Below are positions 35,275 through 44,866 of a DNA stretch of 64,000 nt, one piece after another. This stretch comes from Methylocystis bryophila (GTDB lineage: Bacteria; Pseudomonadota; Alphaproteobacteria; Rhizobiales; Beijerinckiaceae), in the NCBI RefSeq assembly GCF_027925445.1, contig NZ_AP027149.1, forward strand, positions 1,550,001-1,614,000, in the 5' to 3' direction. Positions within the stretch are counted from its first letter, which is position 1. Each line of letters begins with the position of its first letter. Made by a program: the position numbers and the translations under genes. The notes under the pieces were generated by a model. It had not been told where the DNA came from. It saw only the letters and a program-made list of their open reading frames with translations, and searched no databases.

Positions 35275-37470
35275 GTGACGAGTTCGGCCGCCAAACGAGA
35301 GCAGACCGCGCCCGCGCATAATCTTCGCGCCGCGATTGAGTCCGCCGCGCGCGGAGCGGCCGACTGGCTCGTGCGCAACCAAAAGCCCGACGGCCATTGG
35401 GCGGGCCGGCCCGAGACCAACGCCTGCATGGAGGCGGAATGGATTCTCGCGCTGTGGTTCTTGGGGCTTGAAAACCATCCGCTGCGCCAGCGGCTCGGCC
35501 AGTCGCTCCTCGTCACACAGCGCGAGGACGGCGCCTGGCAGGTCTATCACGGCGCCCCCAACGGGGACGTCAACGCCACTGTCGAGGCTTACGCGGCGCT
35601 CCGTTCCTTGGGCGTATCCGACGACGATCCGGCGCTCGTGAAGGCTCGGGCTTGGATCGCCTCCAAGGGCGGGCTCGCCCATATCCGCGTCTTCACGCGC
35701 TATTGGCTGGCGCTCATCGGCGAATGGCCCTGGCATAAGACGCCGAACATTCCCGCCGAGATCGTCTGGTTCCCGCTCTGGACGCCCTTCTCGATCTATC
35801 ATTTCGCGCAATGGGCGCGCGCGACGCTCATGGCGATCGCCGTGCTCTCGGCCAAGCGCCCGTCGCGACCGCTGCCGCCCGAGCGCCGTCTCGACGCGCT
35901 GTTTCCGCGAGGACGCGAGAACTTCGATTACACGCTGCCGCCTAAGGTCGGGGCCGGGGGGTGGGATAGGTTCTTCCGCGGAACCGACGTCATCCTGCAC
36001 GCGCTGCAGTGGCTAGGCGGCGAGCTCAATATCGGCCTCTTCCGCGACGCGGCGGTGCGGCACGTGCTTGAATGGATTGTGCGCCACCAGGACGCCGACG
36101 GCGGCTGGGGCGGCATTCAGCCGCCGTGGATTTACAGCCTCATGGCGCTGCATGCGTCCGGCTACCCGCTCGATCATCCCGTGATGGCCAAGGGGCTCGA
36201 GGCCTTGAACGATCCCGGCTGGCGCTGGGACGTCGGGGACGCGACCTGGATCGGCGCGACCAACAGCCCGGTCTGGGACACGATTCTCGCGCTCCTCGCT
36301 TTCGACGACGCGGGGCTCATGGAGGATTATCCCGAGCCCGTCGAGAAGGCGGTGCAATGGGTGCTCGATCGTCAGGTGCGCGTTCCCGGCGACTGGTCCG
36401 TCAAGCTGCCGCATGTAAAGCCCGGCGGCTGGGCGTTTGAATATGCCAACATCCGTTATCCCGACACCGACGACACCGCTGTCGCGCTGATCGCGCTCGC
36501 GCCCTTCCGCAAGGATCCGAAGTGGCGCGCCAAGGGGATCGAGGAGGCCATTCAGCTGGGCGTCGACTGGCTTATCGGCATGCAGAGCGTGAGCGGCGGC
36601 TGGGGCGCTTTCGACAAGGACAACACTCAGACGATCCTCACCAAGATTCCCTTCTGCGATTTTGGCGAGGCGCTCGATCCGCCCTCGGTCGACGTGACCG
36701 CGCATATCGTTGAGGCTTTCGGCAAGCTCGGCATATCGCGCGAGCATCCGTCGATGGTCTGCGCGCTCGATTATCTCAAGCGGGAGCAGGAGGCTGACGG
36801 GGCGTGGTTCGGGCGCTGGGGCGTGAACTACGTCTATGGGACGGGCGCGGTGCTGCCGGCGCTGAAAGCCATAGGCGAGGACATGAGCCAGGACTATGTG
36901 TCGCGCGCCTGCGACTGGCTGATCGCTCGCCAGCAGGAAGACGGCGGCTGGGGCGAGAGCTGCGCCTCCTATATGGACATCGCCAGCGCGGGACGCGGCG
37001 CGACCACCGCCTCGCAGACCGCCTGGGCGCTGATGGCCTTGCTGGCGGTCGACAGGCCGCAGGACAAGGAAGCGATCGAGCGCGGCTGTCTTTATCTGAT
37101 CGAGAGTCAGAAAGACGGAACCTGGTTCGAGGCGCATTACACGGGCACGGGCTTTCCCGGCTATGGCGTGGGACAGACGATCAAGCTGACCGATCCGAGC
37201 TTGCAGCAGCGGCTGATGCAGGGGCCTGAATTATCCCGCGCCTTCATGCTGCGCTACGATCTCTACCGCCATTATTTCCCGATGATGGCGCTTGGGCGGG
37301 CGCTGCGCGGACAAACGACTGCGGGACAGACCGAGGCTTCCATCGATCTGCAAGCGCGCTTGAGCCAAGGTCCCGAGCTCTCGCGGGCCTTCATGGTCCG
37401 CTGGGATCTCTATCGGCAGTATTTTCCGATCATGGCGCTGGGCCGGGCGCTGCGGAGGAACTTGGACTGA
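35275..37470 (+). CDS. shc: Squalene-hopene cyclase
   Basis: A 731-residue triterpene cyclase making hopene for hopanoid membranes. The catalytic DxDD acid is Asp397-Thr-Asp399-Asp400 (PDTDDTAVAL). QW-type repeats include DGHWAGR, DGGWGGIQPPW and DGGWGESC. GTG is the start because AAAGGAG lies 7 nt upstream. The C-terminus is odd: the final ~38-residue block (GPELSRAFM...MALGRALR) occurs twice, 49 codons apart, joined by a linker. Single-copy cyclases have about 650-680 residues, which agrees with an added block. Confidence 0.95.
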   Translation: MTSSAAKREQTAPAHNLRAAIESAARGAADWLVRNQKPDGHWAGRPETNACMEAEWILALWFLGLENHPLRQRLGQSLLVTQREDGAWQVYHGAPNGDVNATVEAYAALRSLGVSDDDPALVKARAWIASKGGLAHIRVFTRYWLALIGEWPWHKTPNIPAEIVWFPLWTPFSIYHFAQWARATLMAIAVLSAKRPSRPLPPERRLDALFPRGRENFDYTLPPKVGAGGWDRFFRGTDVILHALQWLGGELNIGLFRDAAVRHVLEWIVRHQDADGGWGGIQPPWIYSLMALHASGYPLDHPVMAKGLEALNDPGWRWDVGDATWIGATNSPVWDTILALLAFDDAGLMEDYPEPVEKAVQWVLDRQVRVPGDWSVKLPHVKPGGWAFEYANIRYPDTDDTAVALIALAPFRKDPKWRAKGIEEAIQLGVDWLIGMQSVSGGWGAFDKDNTQTILTKIPFCDFGEALDPPSVDVTAHIVEAFGKLGISREHPSMVCALDYLKREQEADGAWFGRWGVNYVYGTGAVLPALKAIGEDMSQDYVSRACDWLIARQQEDGGWGESCASYMDIASAGRGATTASQTAWALMALLAVDRPQDKEAIERGCLYLIESQKDGTWFEAHYTGTGFPGYGVGQTIKLTDPSLQQRLMQGPELSRAFMLRYDLYRHYFPMMALGRALRGQTTAGQTEASIDLQARLSQGPELSRAFMVRWDLYRQYFPIMALGRALRRNLD

Positions 37471-37735
37471 TGGCGCGGGACGCCCCGCGTTTTCCCCGCT
37501 TGAAGTCATCCCCCGCCCTCGCCCTGAGGAGCCCGCAAAGCGGGCGTCTCGAAGGGCGTCCGCGGCGGCGACTCGAGGATTTTCGGGGACCCGCATGCTT
37601 CGAGACGGCTCCTTCGGAGCCTCCTCAGCATGAGGTTTCAGGAACGGCATGAGGTTCCAGGAACGCGCGAATTCGCCGGACTGCGTCAAGATCGAGAGGG
37701 CTCCCGCATGGGCGCGGCCAAGAGCGACAAGGCCC

Positions 37736-37975
37736 TCAATCCGCGCTTGGCAGGCGGCGGATCGTGAATTCGATCCTTCCGTCGGCGAGCTCACGCCAAG
37801 CCTCGATCTCGGTCATGTAGGCGGCCTTGGGATAGAGGTCGAACCACTCGAGCGCCTTGGCGCGCGCCTCAGGGCGGGCGAGCACGAAGGTTTCTCGCCG
37901 CCAGGAGCGGGCGCCTTTGAGCCCTCGCGCCGACCGTTTCGCGACGTCGGCCGGCCGTCTCGTTTCCGCCACCAT
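37736..37975 (-). CDS. Small conserved hypothetical protein
   Basis: A 79-residue protein. The motif RPEARAKALEWFDLYPKAAY followed by MTEIEAWRELADGRIEFT is a pattern I know from Rhizobiales hypothetical proteins. The ATG at 37975 is used because GGAG lies 8 nt upstream; a start seven codons earlier also exists. The function is unknown. It converges with shc. Confidence 0.65.
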   Translation of the reverse strand: MVAETRRPADVAKRSARGLKGARSWRRETFVLARPEARAKALEWFDLYPKAAYMTEIEAWRELADGRIEFTIRRLPSAD

Positions 37976-38059
37976 GCGAAACACTCCGCTACGCAAAGCG
38001 AAATAAAAACGAAGCTAGCGCGAAATGGACGTGAAGGCGAGGGTCTCCTGCGCTCAAGC

Positions 38060-38695
38060 TTATCGCGCGGCGACGCCCGAGCGCTGGCTCAGCATCTTAA
38101 TGAGCTTCGGCGTCAGCTCTCCCGTTACCGGCATGTGATTGGCGCGCTCGAATTTCTCGATCGCCTGCCGGGTCGTTCCACCGAAAACCCCGTCCTGATG
38201 CAGAACATAGCCGAGCTTGACGAGGGCGCGTTGGGCGAGGAGCACCGTCTGTTTATCGCCCGCCGCATGCGCGATTTCCTCGCCGATCGCATCCTTGCCG
38301 TGACGCGCTTTCGCGCCGTTCGCGGGGGGCCGGCCCTCGATCAAATCGCCGATAAGATCAGAGGCGTTCGCCTTGCTGACGCTGTCCGTTTTCCCGGGCT
38401 CCGACTTGGCGGCCTCGATTTTGGTCGCCGAGACCGTGGCCGGGCGTGTCGGGGGCAAGGGCGCATCGACGCGCGTCGCCTCGGGCTCGATCGCCGCCAA
38501 GTGGAACAGCGGCGCCGGATGGCGGCCATCCTGCAGGAAGAGCGCGTTGACGGGCACCATGACCATCACCGCCAGTCCGAAGAAGATCAGCAGGCGCATG
38601 GGCGCTTTCAGACCCGAGCGAAGCAGCCCGAGAAGCCCGCGCCGGGGCGCGGGTTGAAAAGCGTCGAAATCGTGAGAGGGGGGGCTCTTAGGCAA
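38060..38695 (-). CDS. Membrane-anchored peptidoglycan-binding-domain protein
   Basis: A 211-residue protein. A cytoplasmic N-terminal stretch precedes one membrane helix (LLIFFGLAVMVMVPVNALF, about residues 34-52), then a Pro/Ala-rich linker and a C-terminal peptidoglycan-binding domain (LAQRALVKLGYVLHQDGVFG, then IEKFERANHMPVTGELT). It probably sits in the inner membrane with its C-terminus in the periplasm. It overlaps the sensor-kinase gene by 8 bp, so the two form an operon. A cell-envelope or cell-cycle role is inference from that partner. Confidence 0.8.
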   Translation of the reverse strand: MPKSPPSHDFDAFQPAPRRGLLGLLRSGLKAPMRLLIFFGLAVMVMVPVNALFLQDGRHPAPLFHLAAIEPEATRVDAPLPPTRPATVSATKIEAAKSEPGKTDSVSKANASDLIGDLIEGRPPANGAKARHGKDAIGEEIAHAAGDKQTVLLAQRALVKLGYVLHQDGVFGGTTRQAIEKFERANHMPVTGELTPKLIKMLSQRSGVAAR

Positions 38696-40550
38696 TTTTT
38701 TTCACCGCTCCGCTTCTGTCGCCGCCGCCGGCGTGACGTTGAACCGTTTCGATCTTGACCGGCGCGCGCGTCTTTCCACTATTCCGGCAGTCCTGCGGCA
38801 GGCGCACGGTCACGGTCGTGCCGACCCGCGGCGCGCTTTCGATGCCGATGCGGCCGCCATGCAGCCCGACGAGACCCCGAACCACCGCGAGCCCGAGTCC
38901 TGCGCCCTCGAAAGCGCGATCGTCCGAGGCGCTCGCCTGAAAGAAAGGCTCGCCGAGCCGGGCGATGTCGGCGGGCGAGATGCCGACGCCCGTATCCTTG
39001 ACGCTTATCGCGTAATGAGCGCCCTCGATCGCCAGACTCAAGCTCACGCGGCCTGAGGGCGGCGTGAATTTGATCGCGTTGGAGAGCAGGCTGACGAGAA
39101 TCTGCTTGCAGGCGCGCCTGTCGGCCCAGACGTCCTCGCTTTGGGGCGGATGATTGCAGACAAGGGTTATCTCGCGGTCCGCCGCCTTCGCACGCAATGT
39201 GTCGCAGCACTGATCCATCAGCGCGCTGAGTGAGAAGGGCTCGATCAGGATTTGCATCGCGCCGGACTCGATTTTCGAAATGTCGATGATCGTGTTGACG
39301 ACTTCATGCAAGCGACGGCCGGATTCGCTGATGATCCGCGCATATTCGCTCCGCTTGCGCGCCTCCTGCGGCCTCATCTCGAGCTCGGGATTGGCGAGCA
39401 TTTCAGCAAAGCCGATGATCGCATTGAGCGGCGTGCGCAGCTCGTGGCTGACAGTCGCGAGGAAGCGCGTCTTGGCGGTCTGCGCGAGCTTGCTCTCGCG
39501 TTGCGCGGCGGCGATCTCCTCCTCCGCTCGGGTCGCCGCGGTCGCGTCGCGAAAAACGCAGACGAAGGCGCCCGAGTCCTCATCGGCGCAGCCTTCCGCG
39601 GCGCTCATGGGATAGGCGCGGGCCTCGAAGCGAAGAAAATGGACGCCGCCGTCGCGATCGGGTCGGTTCACGAGAATCCGAAGAGTGGCCTGCGACGGCT
39701 CGCCGTCCGCCGCGGCTTGGGCGCCGAGCGCCAGAAACGCTGGGCGATCCGCCATGTGCACGCGTTGCAGAAAGCCGCGCCCCAGCAAATCGTTCGGCTC
39801 GAGCCCGTAGGCCCGATGCTTCTCGCCCAGGACCGAAGTCGCGGCGCCGCGCCGGTCGAAATAGGCGACGATGTCGCCGATCGCGGCAGTGAGCAATCCG
39901 AGATCGCGGGCGTTGCGGCGATCGGCGCGCGTGCGCGCCCGCTCGACGAGCACCCCGCCCGAGGCGAGCAAGGCCGCGTAGCAAAGGAGCGGAGCTCCCG
40001 CCAAGGCAATGTCGAGGCGGCCGGGCGACAGCGCAATGTCGCCGAAGAGCGGCAGACCCGCGTGGATGGCGACCAACACGAGGCCCGCGCAAGCCACGGC
40101 TCCGACAACGATCGCATCGAGCGCTAACGCGGCTTCGATCAGCGCCACCGTCAGCAACAGCCCCGCAACGGGTTCGAAACCCTTCGCCGACAGGCAGACC
40201 CCGACCGCGAGCGCCGACCAGCCGCTGATCGAGACATTCTGCGCGAAGGACAGGTCGCCGGTGCGTTTCAACACGCCGATCGCGACGAAAGGCGTGAGCG
40301 AGAGGATAAACAGCGACAGATGCTGCGGCGTCGGCAGGCCGATCAGCAGCAGATAGAGCGGCGCGAGCAGCAGCGCGCCGCCGCCGGCGACCAATCGCAG
40401 CAGGATGAAGAGCTTTTGCCGTTCCCGCGAAACGGCGTCCTCGGCGCCGTGATCGGGAGCGAGCTGCTCGAGCCACGTGGGCGCGTTGAGGCTTTTCACG
40501 GCCGAGGAACACTGCAAGGCGACACTCCCTGAGAGCGAGGAGTTTTGCAA
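38688..40550 (-). CDS. Multi-pass PAS sensor histidine kinase (DivJ/PleC-like)
   Basis: A 620-residue kinase. About six membrane helices span residues 48-200, a PAS-like region follows (about 205-345), then HisKA with VSHELRTPLNAIIGFAEML and HATPase boxes (LLSNAIKFTPP, VKDTGVGI, GAGLGLAVVRGL). All catalytic motifs look intact. The layout resembles alphaproteobacterial cell-cycle kinases such as DivJ or PleC. The start is uncertain: TTG at 40550 or GTG at 40499, neither with a strong ribosome-binding site. No response regulator adjoins it. Confidence 0.87.
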   Translation of the reverse strand: MQNSSLSGSVALQCSSAVKSLNAPTWLEQLAPDHGAEDAVSRERQKLFILLRLVAGGGALLLAPLYLLLIGLPTPQHLSLFILSLTPFVAIGVLKRTGDLSFAQNVSISGWSALAVGVCLSAKGFEPVAGLLLTVALIEAALALDAIVVGAVACAGLVLVAIHAGLPLFGDIALSPGRLDIALAGAPLLCYAALLASGGVLVERARTRADRRNARDLGLLTAAIGDIVAYFDRRGAATSVLGEKHRAYGLEPNDLLGRGFLQRVHMADRPAFLALGAQAAADGEPSQATLRILVNRPDRDGGVHFLRFEARAYPMSAAEGCADEDSGAFVCVFRDATAATRAEEEIAAAQRESKLAQTAKTRFLATVSHELRTPLNAIIGFAEMLANPELEMRPQEARKRSEYARIISESGRRLHEVVNTIIDISKIESGAMQILIEPFSLSALMDQCCDTLRAKAADREITLVCNHPPQSEDVWADRRACKQILVSLLSNAIKFTPPSGRVSLSLAIEGAHYAISVKDTGVGISPADIARLGEPFFQASASDDRAFEGAGLGLAVVRGLVGLHGGRIGIESAPRVGTTVTVRLPQDCRNSGKTRAPVKIETVQRHAGGGDRSGAVKKIA

Positions 40551-40718
40551 ATCGACGTTAAGCGACTGCTAAGGACGCGCCCCCGGAGCTCCCCACGCGT
40601 TGGATTATTGGCGACGCGCCGCCCCTCGGCTGGAGAACCCTTGCTAAGGCGGGCTCTTTGAAAAGGGAGAAATTTACCGGCGGGAAAGGTCCTTGCGCGC
40701 AAGTTGACTGGCGCCCAT

Positions 40719-40770
40719 CCCGCTCGCAGGGAGCCGCTCGAGCGATAAGGACTAAAGTTTAGGCGCGATT
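40719..40770. repeat. Fragment of dispersed intergenic repeat
   Basis: CCGCTCGAGCGATAAGGACT followed by aaagtttaggcgcgat, matching the gataag module of the repeats near 14.5, 16.0 and 24.2 kb. It lies just before the small membrane-protein gene. Confidence 0.45.
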
Positions 40771-40792
40771 TACATGGGAGCCGGGTAGAGGC

Positions 40793-41074
40793 GTGTGGTT
40801 TCTCCTCAAAAGCCTGCTCGTCCTCGCTGTGATTTTCTTCTTGGCGAGCCGCGAGAGCCAACCGGAGGGCCAGGTCGCCACCAAGGCCAAGGTCGAGCCG
40901 GGGCGCCGCGCCACGCCGGCGCGTGAAGCCGATGTGATCGAGACGCTGAAGAGAGCCGCGGCGGAAAAGCTCGCCGAAGGCGTCAAGGAACGATGTCTCA
41001 AGCGCCCGGAGGACTGCCTCTCCGTGGCCAGGACCGTCGGCTCCGGTCTTTCTGCTCTCGACAAGACGCGCTGA
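40793..41074 (+). CDS. Small membrane-anchored protein (DUF5330-like)
   Basis: A 93-residue protein from GTG. It has one N-terminal membrane helix (WFLLKSLLVLAVIFFLA), a polar linker and a C-terminal segment with two Cys, ERCLKRPEDCLSVARTVGSG, which resembles the C-terminal end of DUF5330 proteins. Family assignment is tentative. It probably faces the periplasm. An AGAGG lies just before the start. Confidence 0.55.
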   Translation: MWFLLKSLLVLAVIFFLASRESQPEGQVATKAKVEPGRRATPAREADVIETLKRAAAEKLAEGVKERCLKRPEDCLSVARTVGSGLSALDKTR

Positions 41075-41130
41075 GGATCAATGAGTCCGACGCAACCGCT
41101 AGGCGAAAACCTGCCGTTCTTCAGCCTTTT

Positions 41131-41598
41131 TCATGCGCCGTGCTCGATGAGATCCGGAAGCCTTTTCGCGAGGCTTCTCAACACGCTCTCCGAGCCCTTC
41201 TGCATGACCTCGTAAAGCGCGTCCGCCGCAGGGTCCGCAGCAAACCCCTCATGCGTGAAGACGACGCGCGCGCCGCCGTTCGGAAGTGGAGCGAGCGTCC
41301 AGGTGACGCTGGTGGACATCTCGCGGCCGAAGGCTTTCAGCTCCTCGTGCCCGCCGGACCAGCTGAAGCGCAGCAGTTTTTCCGGAATGACCTCGAGCAC
41401 CTGGCATTTGAACTCGCCGTCCCAACGCTCGATCGGCCGGCTCCATATTGTGAACTTATGTCCTACGACCGGTTCAATGTCGTTTGGAAAGAACCAGACC
41501 GCAAGCCATTCGGAGTCCGTCATGGCGCGCCAGAGCGTTTCGACCGGCTGTTCGAAGTCTTTTTCCGTATTGATGCTTCGGGTCAGAGCTTCCGACAC
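41131..41598 (-). CDS. AHSA1/SRPBCC-family protein
   Basis: A 155-residue START-like fold: FEQPVETLWRAMTDSEWLAVWFF, then WDGEFKCQVLEVIPEKLLRFSW and TLAPLPNGGARVVFTHEGF are typical of the Activator-of-Hsp90-ATPase (AHSA1) group. GTG at 41598 is the start because AGGAG lies 9 nt upstream. It likely binds a small hydrophobic ligand or a chaperone; the specific role is unknown. It stands alone. Confidence 0.78.
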   Translation of the reverse strand: MSEALTRSINTEKDFEQPVETLWRAMTDSEWLAVWFFPNDIEPVVGHKFTIWSRPIERWDGEFKCQVLEVIPEKLLRFSWSGGHEELKAFGREMSTSVTWTLAPLPNGGARVVFTHEGFAADPAADALYEVMQKGSESVLRSLAKRLPDLIEHGA

Positions 41599-41887
41599 GG
41601 CGTCATACTCCTGTTTCCTCAAAGCAAGCAAAGTCTAAGCCACGTTCGAGGCCAGCGCGGGGCTCCAGAGTCTGCGCCACGCTCAGGGGGCCATGGGCGG
41701 TTTTGCGAAGCGGCAGGGCGTGCCGTAACCCGGCTTTCAAGCTGGAGCATTTCGCGAAATCCGGCTGGCCTCTGCGCGCGAGACCTCGTATGAAAAGCCA
41801 GGACTGCCTTAGATTCGCGCCGCGGCGCGCCGTCGTCTCATCACCTTTATGGCCCGCTTCACGCGGGCTCGAATCGGGAGCCTCGCC

Positions 41888-42469
41888 GTGCTGGAAGACC
41901 ATGAAGACACCTCGAATTCGCCCGCTGCGGCGGCGGCAAACGCGCTGATCGCCGACCTTCAGGAAAAGCTGAAACGCGCCACGGCCGACGCCGATCGGCA
42001 CGCTGCCGACAAGGCCGAGGTTCTGCGCATGGCCGACGCGGCCTCGCGCGAGCGCGACGAGCTGTCCGCGCGCCTCGGGATCTTGGGGCAGGAGCGGGAT
42101 AGGCTGTCGGCCGAGGCCGAAACCTTGAAAAACGCGCTCAATCAGGCGACCGGCCGCGCCGAGGAGGCGTTGCGGGAAGCGGGGCGTCTCGCCCAGGAGC
42201 TTGCGCGCCAGAACCCGACTGATTCGCTCGAGGTGATCTGGGGCGTCGTCTGCAAGGAAACCAAGGCCGGCGTCGCCTTCCTGCGCTCCAAAATCCCGGA
42301 GGGGCATCCGGGCTTGAAATGGTTCGATCTGGCCGTCGAATGGTCGTACGCGATCGGCTGCTTCACGGTTGAGAGCACCGTGGCTTTCGTCAAATGGGCC
42401 ACGCCTGTCGCCAAGGAGCTTTGGGGAAAGGCTATGGTCGAGTTCGAGCGCGCGCTCGCAAAGAAATAG
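41888..42469 (+). CDS. Coiled-coil hypothetical protein
   Basis: A 193-residue protein. Residues ~20-115 form a long coiled coil (ADLQEKLKRATADADRH through LREAGRLAQELARQN). The C-terminal ~70 residues form a separate conserved-looking region with aromatic residues (KWFDLAVEWSYAIGCFTV). The GTG start is chosen because GGAG lies 7 nt upstream; an ATG 13 codons earlier also exists. No family is recognised. Confidence 0.55.
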   Translation: MLEDHEDTSNSPAAAAANALIADLQEKLKRATADADRHAADKAEVLRMADAASRERDELSARLGILGQERDRLSAEAETLKNALNQATGRAEEALREAGRLAQELARQNPTDSLEVIWGVVCKETKAGVAFLRSKIPEGHPGLKWFDLAVEWSYAIGCFTVESTVAFVKWATPVAKELWGKAMVEFERALAKK

Positions 42470-42479
42470 CCGCGAGCGC

Positions 42480-42593
42480 GAGATCACGCTGCGTTTGAGT
42501 GGAAGCGCTCAAACGCAGATAAGTGATCGATTCCAAAGTTTTAGAGCGGGATCTGTGCGAAAAGCCGGTTTCCACTTTTTCGTATCGCGCTCT
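42480..42593. repeat. Composite palindromic repeat (copy B)
   Basis: Stem 42489-42501 with 42506-42518 (13 bp, one G-T pair), then gatcgattcc, then AGAGC at 42543 to GCTCT at 42593 enclosing tgcgaaaag ... actttttcgta. Compared with copy A at 30454-30567, the stem bases differ on both arms while pairing is kept. Confidence 0.8.
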
Positions 42594-42649
42594 CGCGCTT
42601 CTGTGGCCCCGCCCTTTCCTCGACGCCCCGGCGCTGCTATCCGGGGCGC

Positions 42650-44455
42650 ATGACCGCTCACCCCATCGACAACATCCGCAATTTCTCGATCGTCGCCCAC
42701 ATCGACCACGGCAAGTCGACGCTTGCCGACCGGCTGATCCAGCTCACCGGGACGATCGCCGACCGCGAGATGGTCGACCAAGTGCTCGACTCGATGGACA
42801 TCGAGCGCGAGCGCGGCATCACGATCAAGGCGCAAACCGTCCGCCTCGACTACAAGGCCAAGGATGGCAAAAGCTATGTCCTCAATCTGATGGACACGCC
42901 CGGGCACGTCGACTTCGCCTATGAGGTCTCGCGCTCGCTGCACGCCTGCGAGGGCTCTCTTCTCGTCGTCGACGCCTCTCAGGGGGTCGAAGCCCAGACA
43001 CTCGCCAATGTCTATCAGGCGATCGACGCCGGGCATGAGATCGTCCCCGTCCTGAACAAGATCGACCTGCCGGCGGCCGAGCCCGACCGCATCAAGCAGC
43101 AGATCGAGGAGGTCATAGGCCTCGACGCCTCCGACGCCGTGCCGATCTCGGCCAAGACAGGCCTTGGGGTCGACGAGGTGCTGGAAGCCATCGTCAAGCG
43201 CCTGCCGCCGCCCAAGGGCGACGAGACCGCGCCGCTCAAAGCCGGCCTCGTCGACAGCTGGTACGACGCCTATCTCGGCGTCGTCGTGCTCGTGCGAATC
43301 TTCGACGGCGTCATGAAGAAGGGCCAGAAGATCAAGATGATCGGCGCGAATGCGCATTATGAGATCGATCGGATCGGCGTCTTCAAGCCCAAGATGCAGG
43401 ACGTCGCCCAGCTCGGTCCCGGCGAGATCGGCTTCATCACCGCGCAGATCAAGCAGGTCGCGGACACGCGCGTCGGCGACACGATTACCGACGACAAGCG
43501 TCCCTGCGCCGAGGCGCTCCCCGGCTACAAGCCCGCGCAGCCTGTCGTCTTCTGCGGGCTCTTCCCGGTCGACGCCGCCGATTTCGAAGATTTGCGCGCG
43601 GCCATCGGCAAGCTGCGCCTCAATGACGCGAGCTTCTCCTATGAGATGGAGACCTCGGCGGCGCTTGGCTTCGGCTTTCGCTGCGGCTTTCTTGGGCTCC
43701 TGCACTTAGAGATCATTCAGGAGCGCCTGCATCGCGAGTTCAACCTCGACCTCATCGCGACGGCGCCGTCAGTCGTCTACAAGATCCTGCTCACCAACGG
43801 CGAGGAGATCGAGCTGCATAATCCGGCCGACATGCCGGACGTGGTGCGGATCGAGGAAATCCGCGAGCCCTGGATCCGCGCGACGATCATGACGCCCGAC
43901 GACTATCTCGGCGCGGTGCTGAAGCTCTGTCAGGATCGGCGCGGCGTGCAGGCCGACCTCAACTATGTCGGCAAGCGCGCGATGGCCGTCTACGACCTGC
44001 CGCTGAACGAGGTCGTGTTCGACTTTTATGACCGCCTGAAGTCGATCTCGAAGGGCTATGCGAGCTTCGATTATCAGATCACCGACTATCGCCCCGGCGA
44101 TCTCGTCAAGATGAGCATTCTCGTGAACGCGGAGCCCGTCGACGCGCTCTCCATGCTCGTGCACCGCACGCGCGCGGATGGGCGCGGACGGCAGATGTGC
44201 GAAAAGCTGAAAGAGTTGATCCCGCCGCATATGTTCCAGGTGCCGATTCAGGCGGCGATCGGCGGCAAGATCATCGCGCGCGAAACCGTGCGCGCCTTCC
44301 GCAAGGACGTGACGGCGAAGTGCTACGGCGGCGACGCGACTCGTAAGAGAAAGCTGCTCGAGAAGCAGAAGGAAGGCAAGAAGAAGATGCGCCAGTTCGG
44401 GCGGGTGGAAATCCCGCAGGAGGCGTTTATCGCCGCGCTGAAGATGGAGGGGTAG
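42650..44455 (+). CDS. lepA: Translation elongation factor 4
   Basis: A 601-residue GTPase that back-translocates or remodels stalled ribosomes. G1 is AHIDHGKST (residues 17-25), G3 is DTPGHVDF, G4 is NKIDLP. The LepA-specific C-terminal domain is complete ([20 protein letters not shown]). The ATG gives the standard N-terminus [17 protein letters not shown]. It stands alone after a palindromic repeat. Confidence 0.97.
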   Translation: MTAHPIDNIRNFSIVAHIDHGKSTLADRLIQLTGTIADREMVDQVLDSMDIERERGITIKAQTVRLDYKAKDGKSYVLNLMDTPGHVDFAYEVSRSLHACEGSLLVVDASQGVEAQTLANVYQAIDAGHEIVPVLNKIDLPAAEPDRIKQQIEEVIGLDASDAVPISAKTGLGVDEVLEAIVKRLPPPKGDETAPLKAGLVDSWYDAYLGVVVLVRIFDGVMKKGQKIKMIGANAHYEIDRIGVFKPKMQDVAQLGPGEIGFITAQIKQVADTRVGDTITDDKRPCAEALPGYKPAQPVVFCGLFPVDAADFEDLRAAIGKLRLNDASFSYEMETSAALGFGFRCGFLGLLHLEIIQERLHREFNLDLIATAPSVVYKILLTNGEEIELHNPADMPDVVRIEEIREPWIRATIMTPDDYLGAVLKLCQDRRGVQADLNYVGKRAMAVYDLPLNEVVFDFYDRLKSISKGYASFDYQITDYRPGDLVKMSILVNAEPVDALSMLVHRTRADGRGRQMCEKLKELIPPHMFQVPIQAAIGGKIIARETVRAFRKDVTAKCYGGDATRKRKLLEKQKEGKKKMRQFGRVEIPQEAFIAALKMEG

Positions 44456-44559
44456 GGCGCCAGATCTGACAGGACCGACCATTGGGCGTTGCCGGTGGGC
44501 GAAAGGAGAAGCTAGGGTGACACCGATAGCTGAACGCTTAAAGCTTAACCTTGAGACAG

Positions 44560-44583
44560 AATTTCGCTCTATAAATTTCGCTC
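44560..44583 (+). promoter_or_regulatory. Direct repeats upstream of vapB, possible operator
   Basis: aatttcgctc occurs twice (44560-44569 and 44574-44583), 14 bp apart, about 35 bp before the antitoxin start in a locally AT-rich stretch. VapB-type antitoxins usually bind repeats at their own promoter; that these are the sites is inference. A weak promoter-like element (TATAAAT) overlaps them. Confidence 0.35.
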
Positions 44584-44617
44584 GTGGTAAGATGCGACAC
44601 GGCTGAAAGACGGACGC

Positions 44618-44866
44618 ATGAGCACGAAAGTCGACGAGAAGGGCGAAATCACGCTGTCGAAAGAGATTCTCGAGGCGGCAGGCATTCACGCTGGAGACAG
44701 CGTGATCTTGCGCCCTCGGCTCGACGGCGGGGTGGTCGTTGAAAAGGCCGGTAGCCACGCCAGCGGCGACGCTTATCGAGCAGTTTTAGAGGACATGGCG
44801 CGGCGCAAGCCGTTCAAAGGGTTTACGACAGACGAGTTGATGGCCTTCACGCGAGGCGAGGATTGA
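44618..44866 (+). CDS. vapB: AbrB-fold antitoxin (VapB-like)
   Basis: An 82-residue protein with an N-terminal swapped-hairpin DNA-binding domain (VDEKGEITLSKEILEAAGI, then HAGDSVILRPRLDGG) and an acidic C-terminal tail for toxin binding (FTTDELMAFTRGED). It overlaps the toxin start by 4 bp (TTGA). It should neutralise the downstream PIN-domain RNase and repress the operon. Confidence 0.8.
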   Translation: MSTKVDEKGEITLSKEILEAAGIHAGDSVILRPRLDGGVVVEKAGSHASGDAYRAVLEDMARRKPFKGFTTDELMAFTRGED

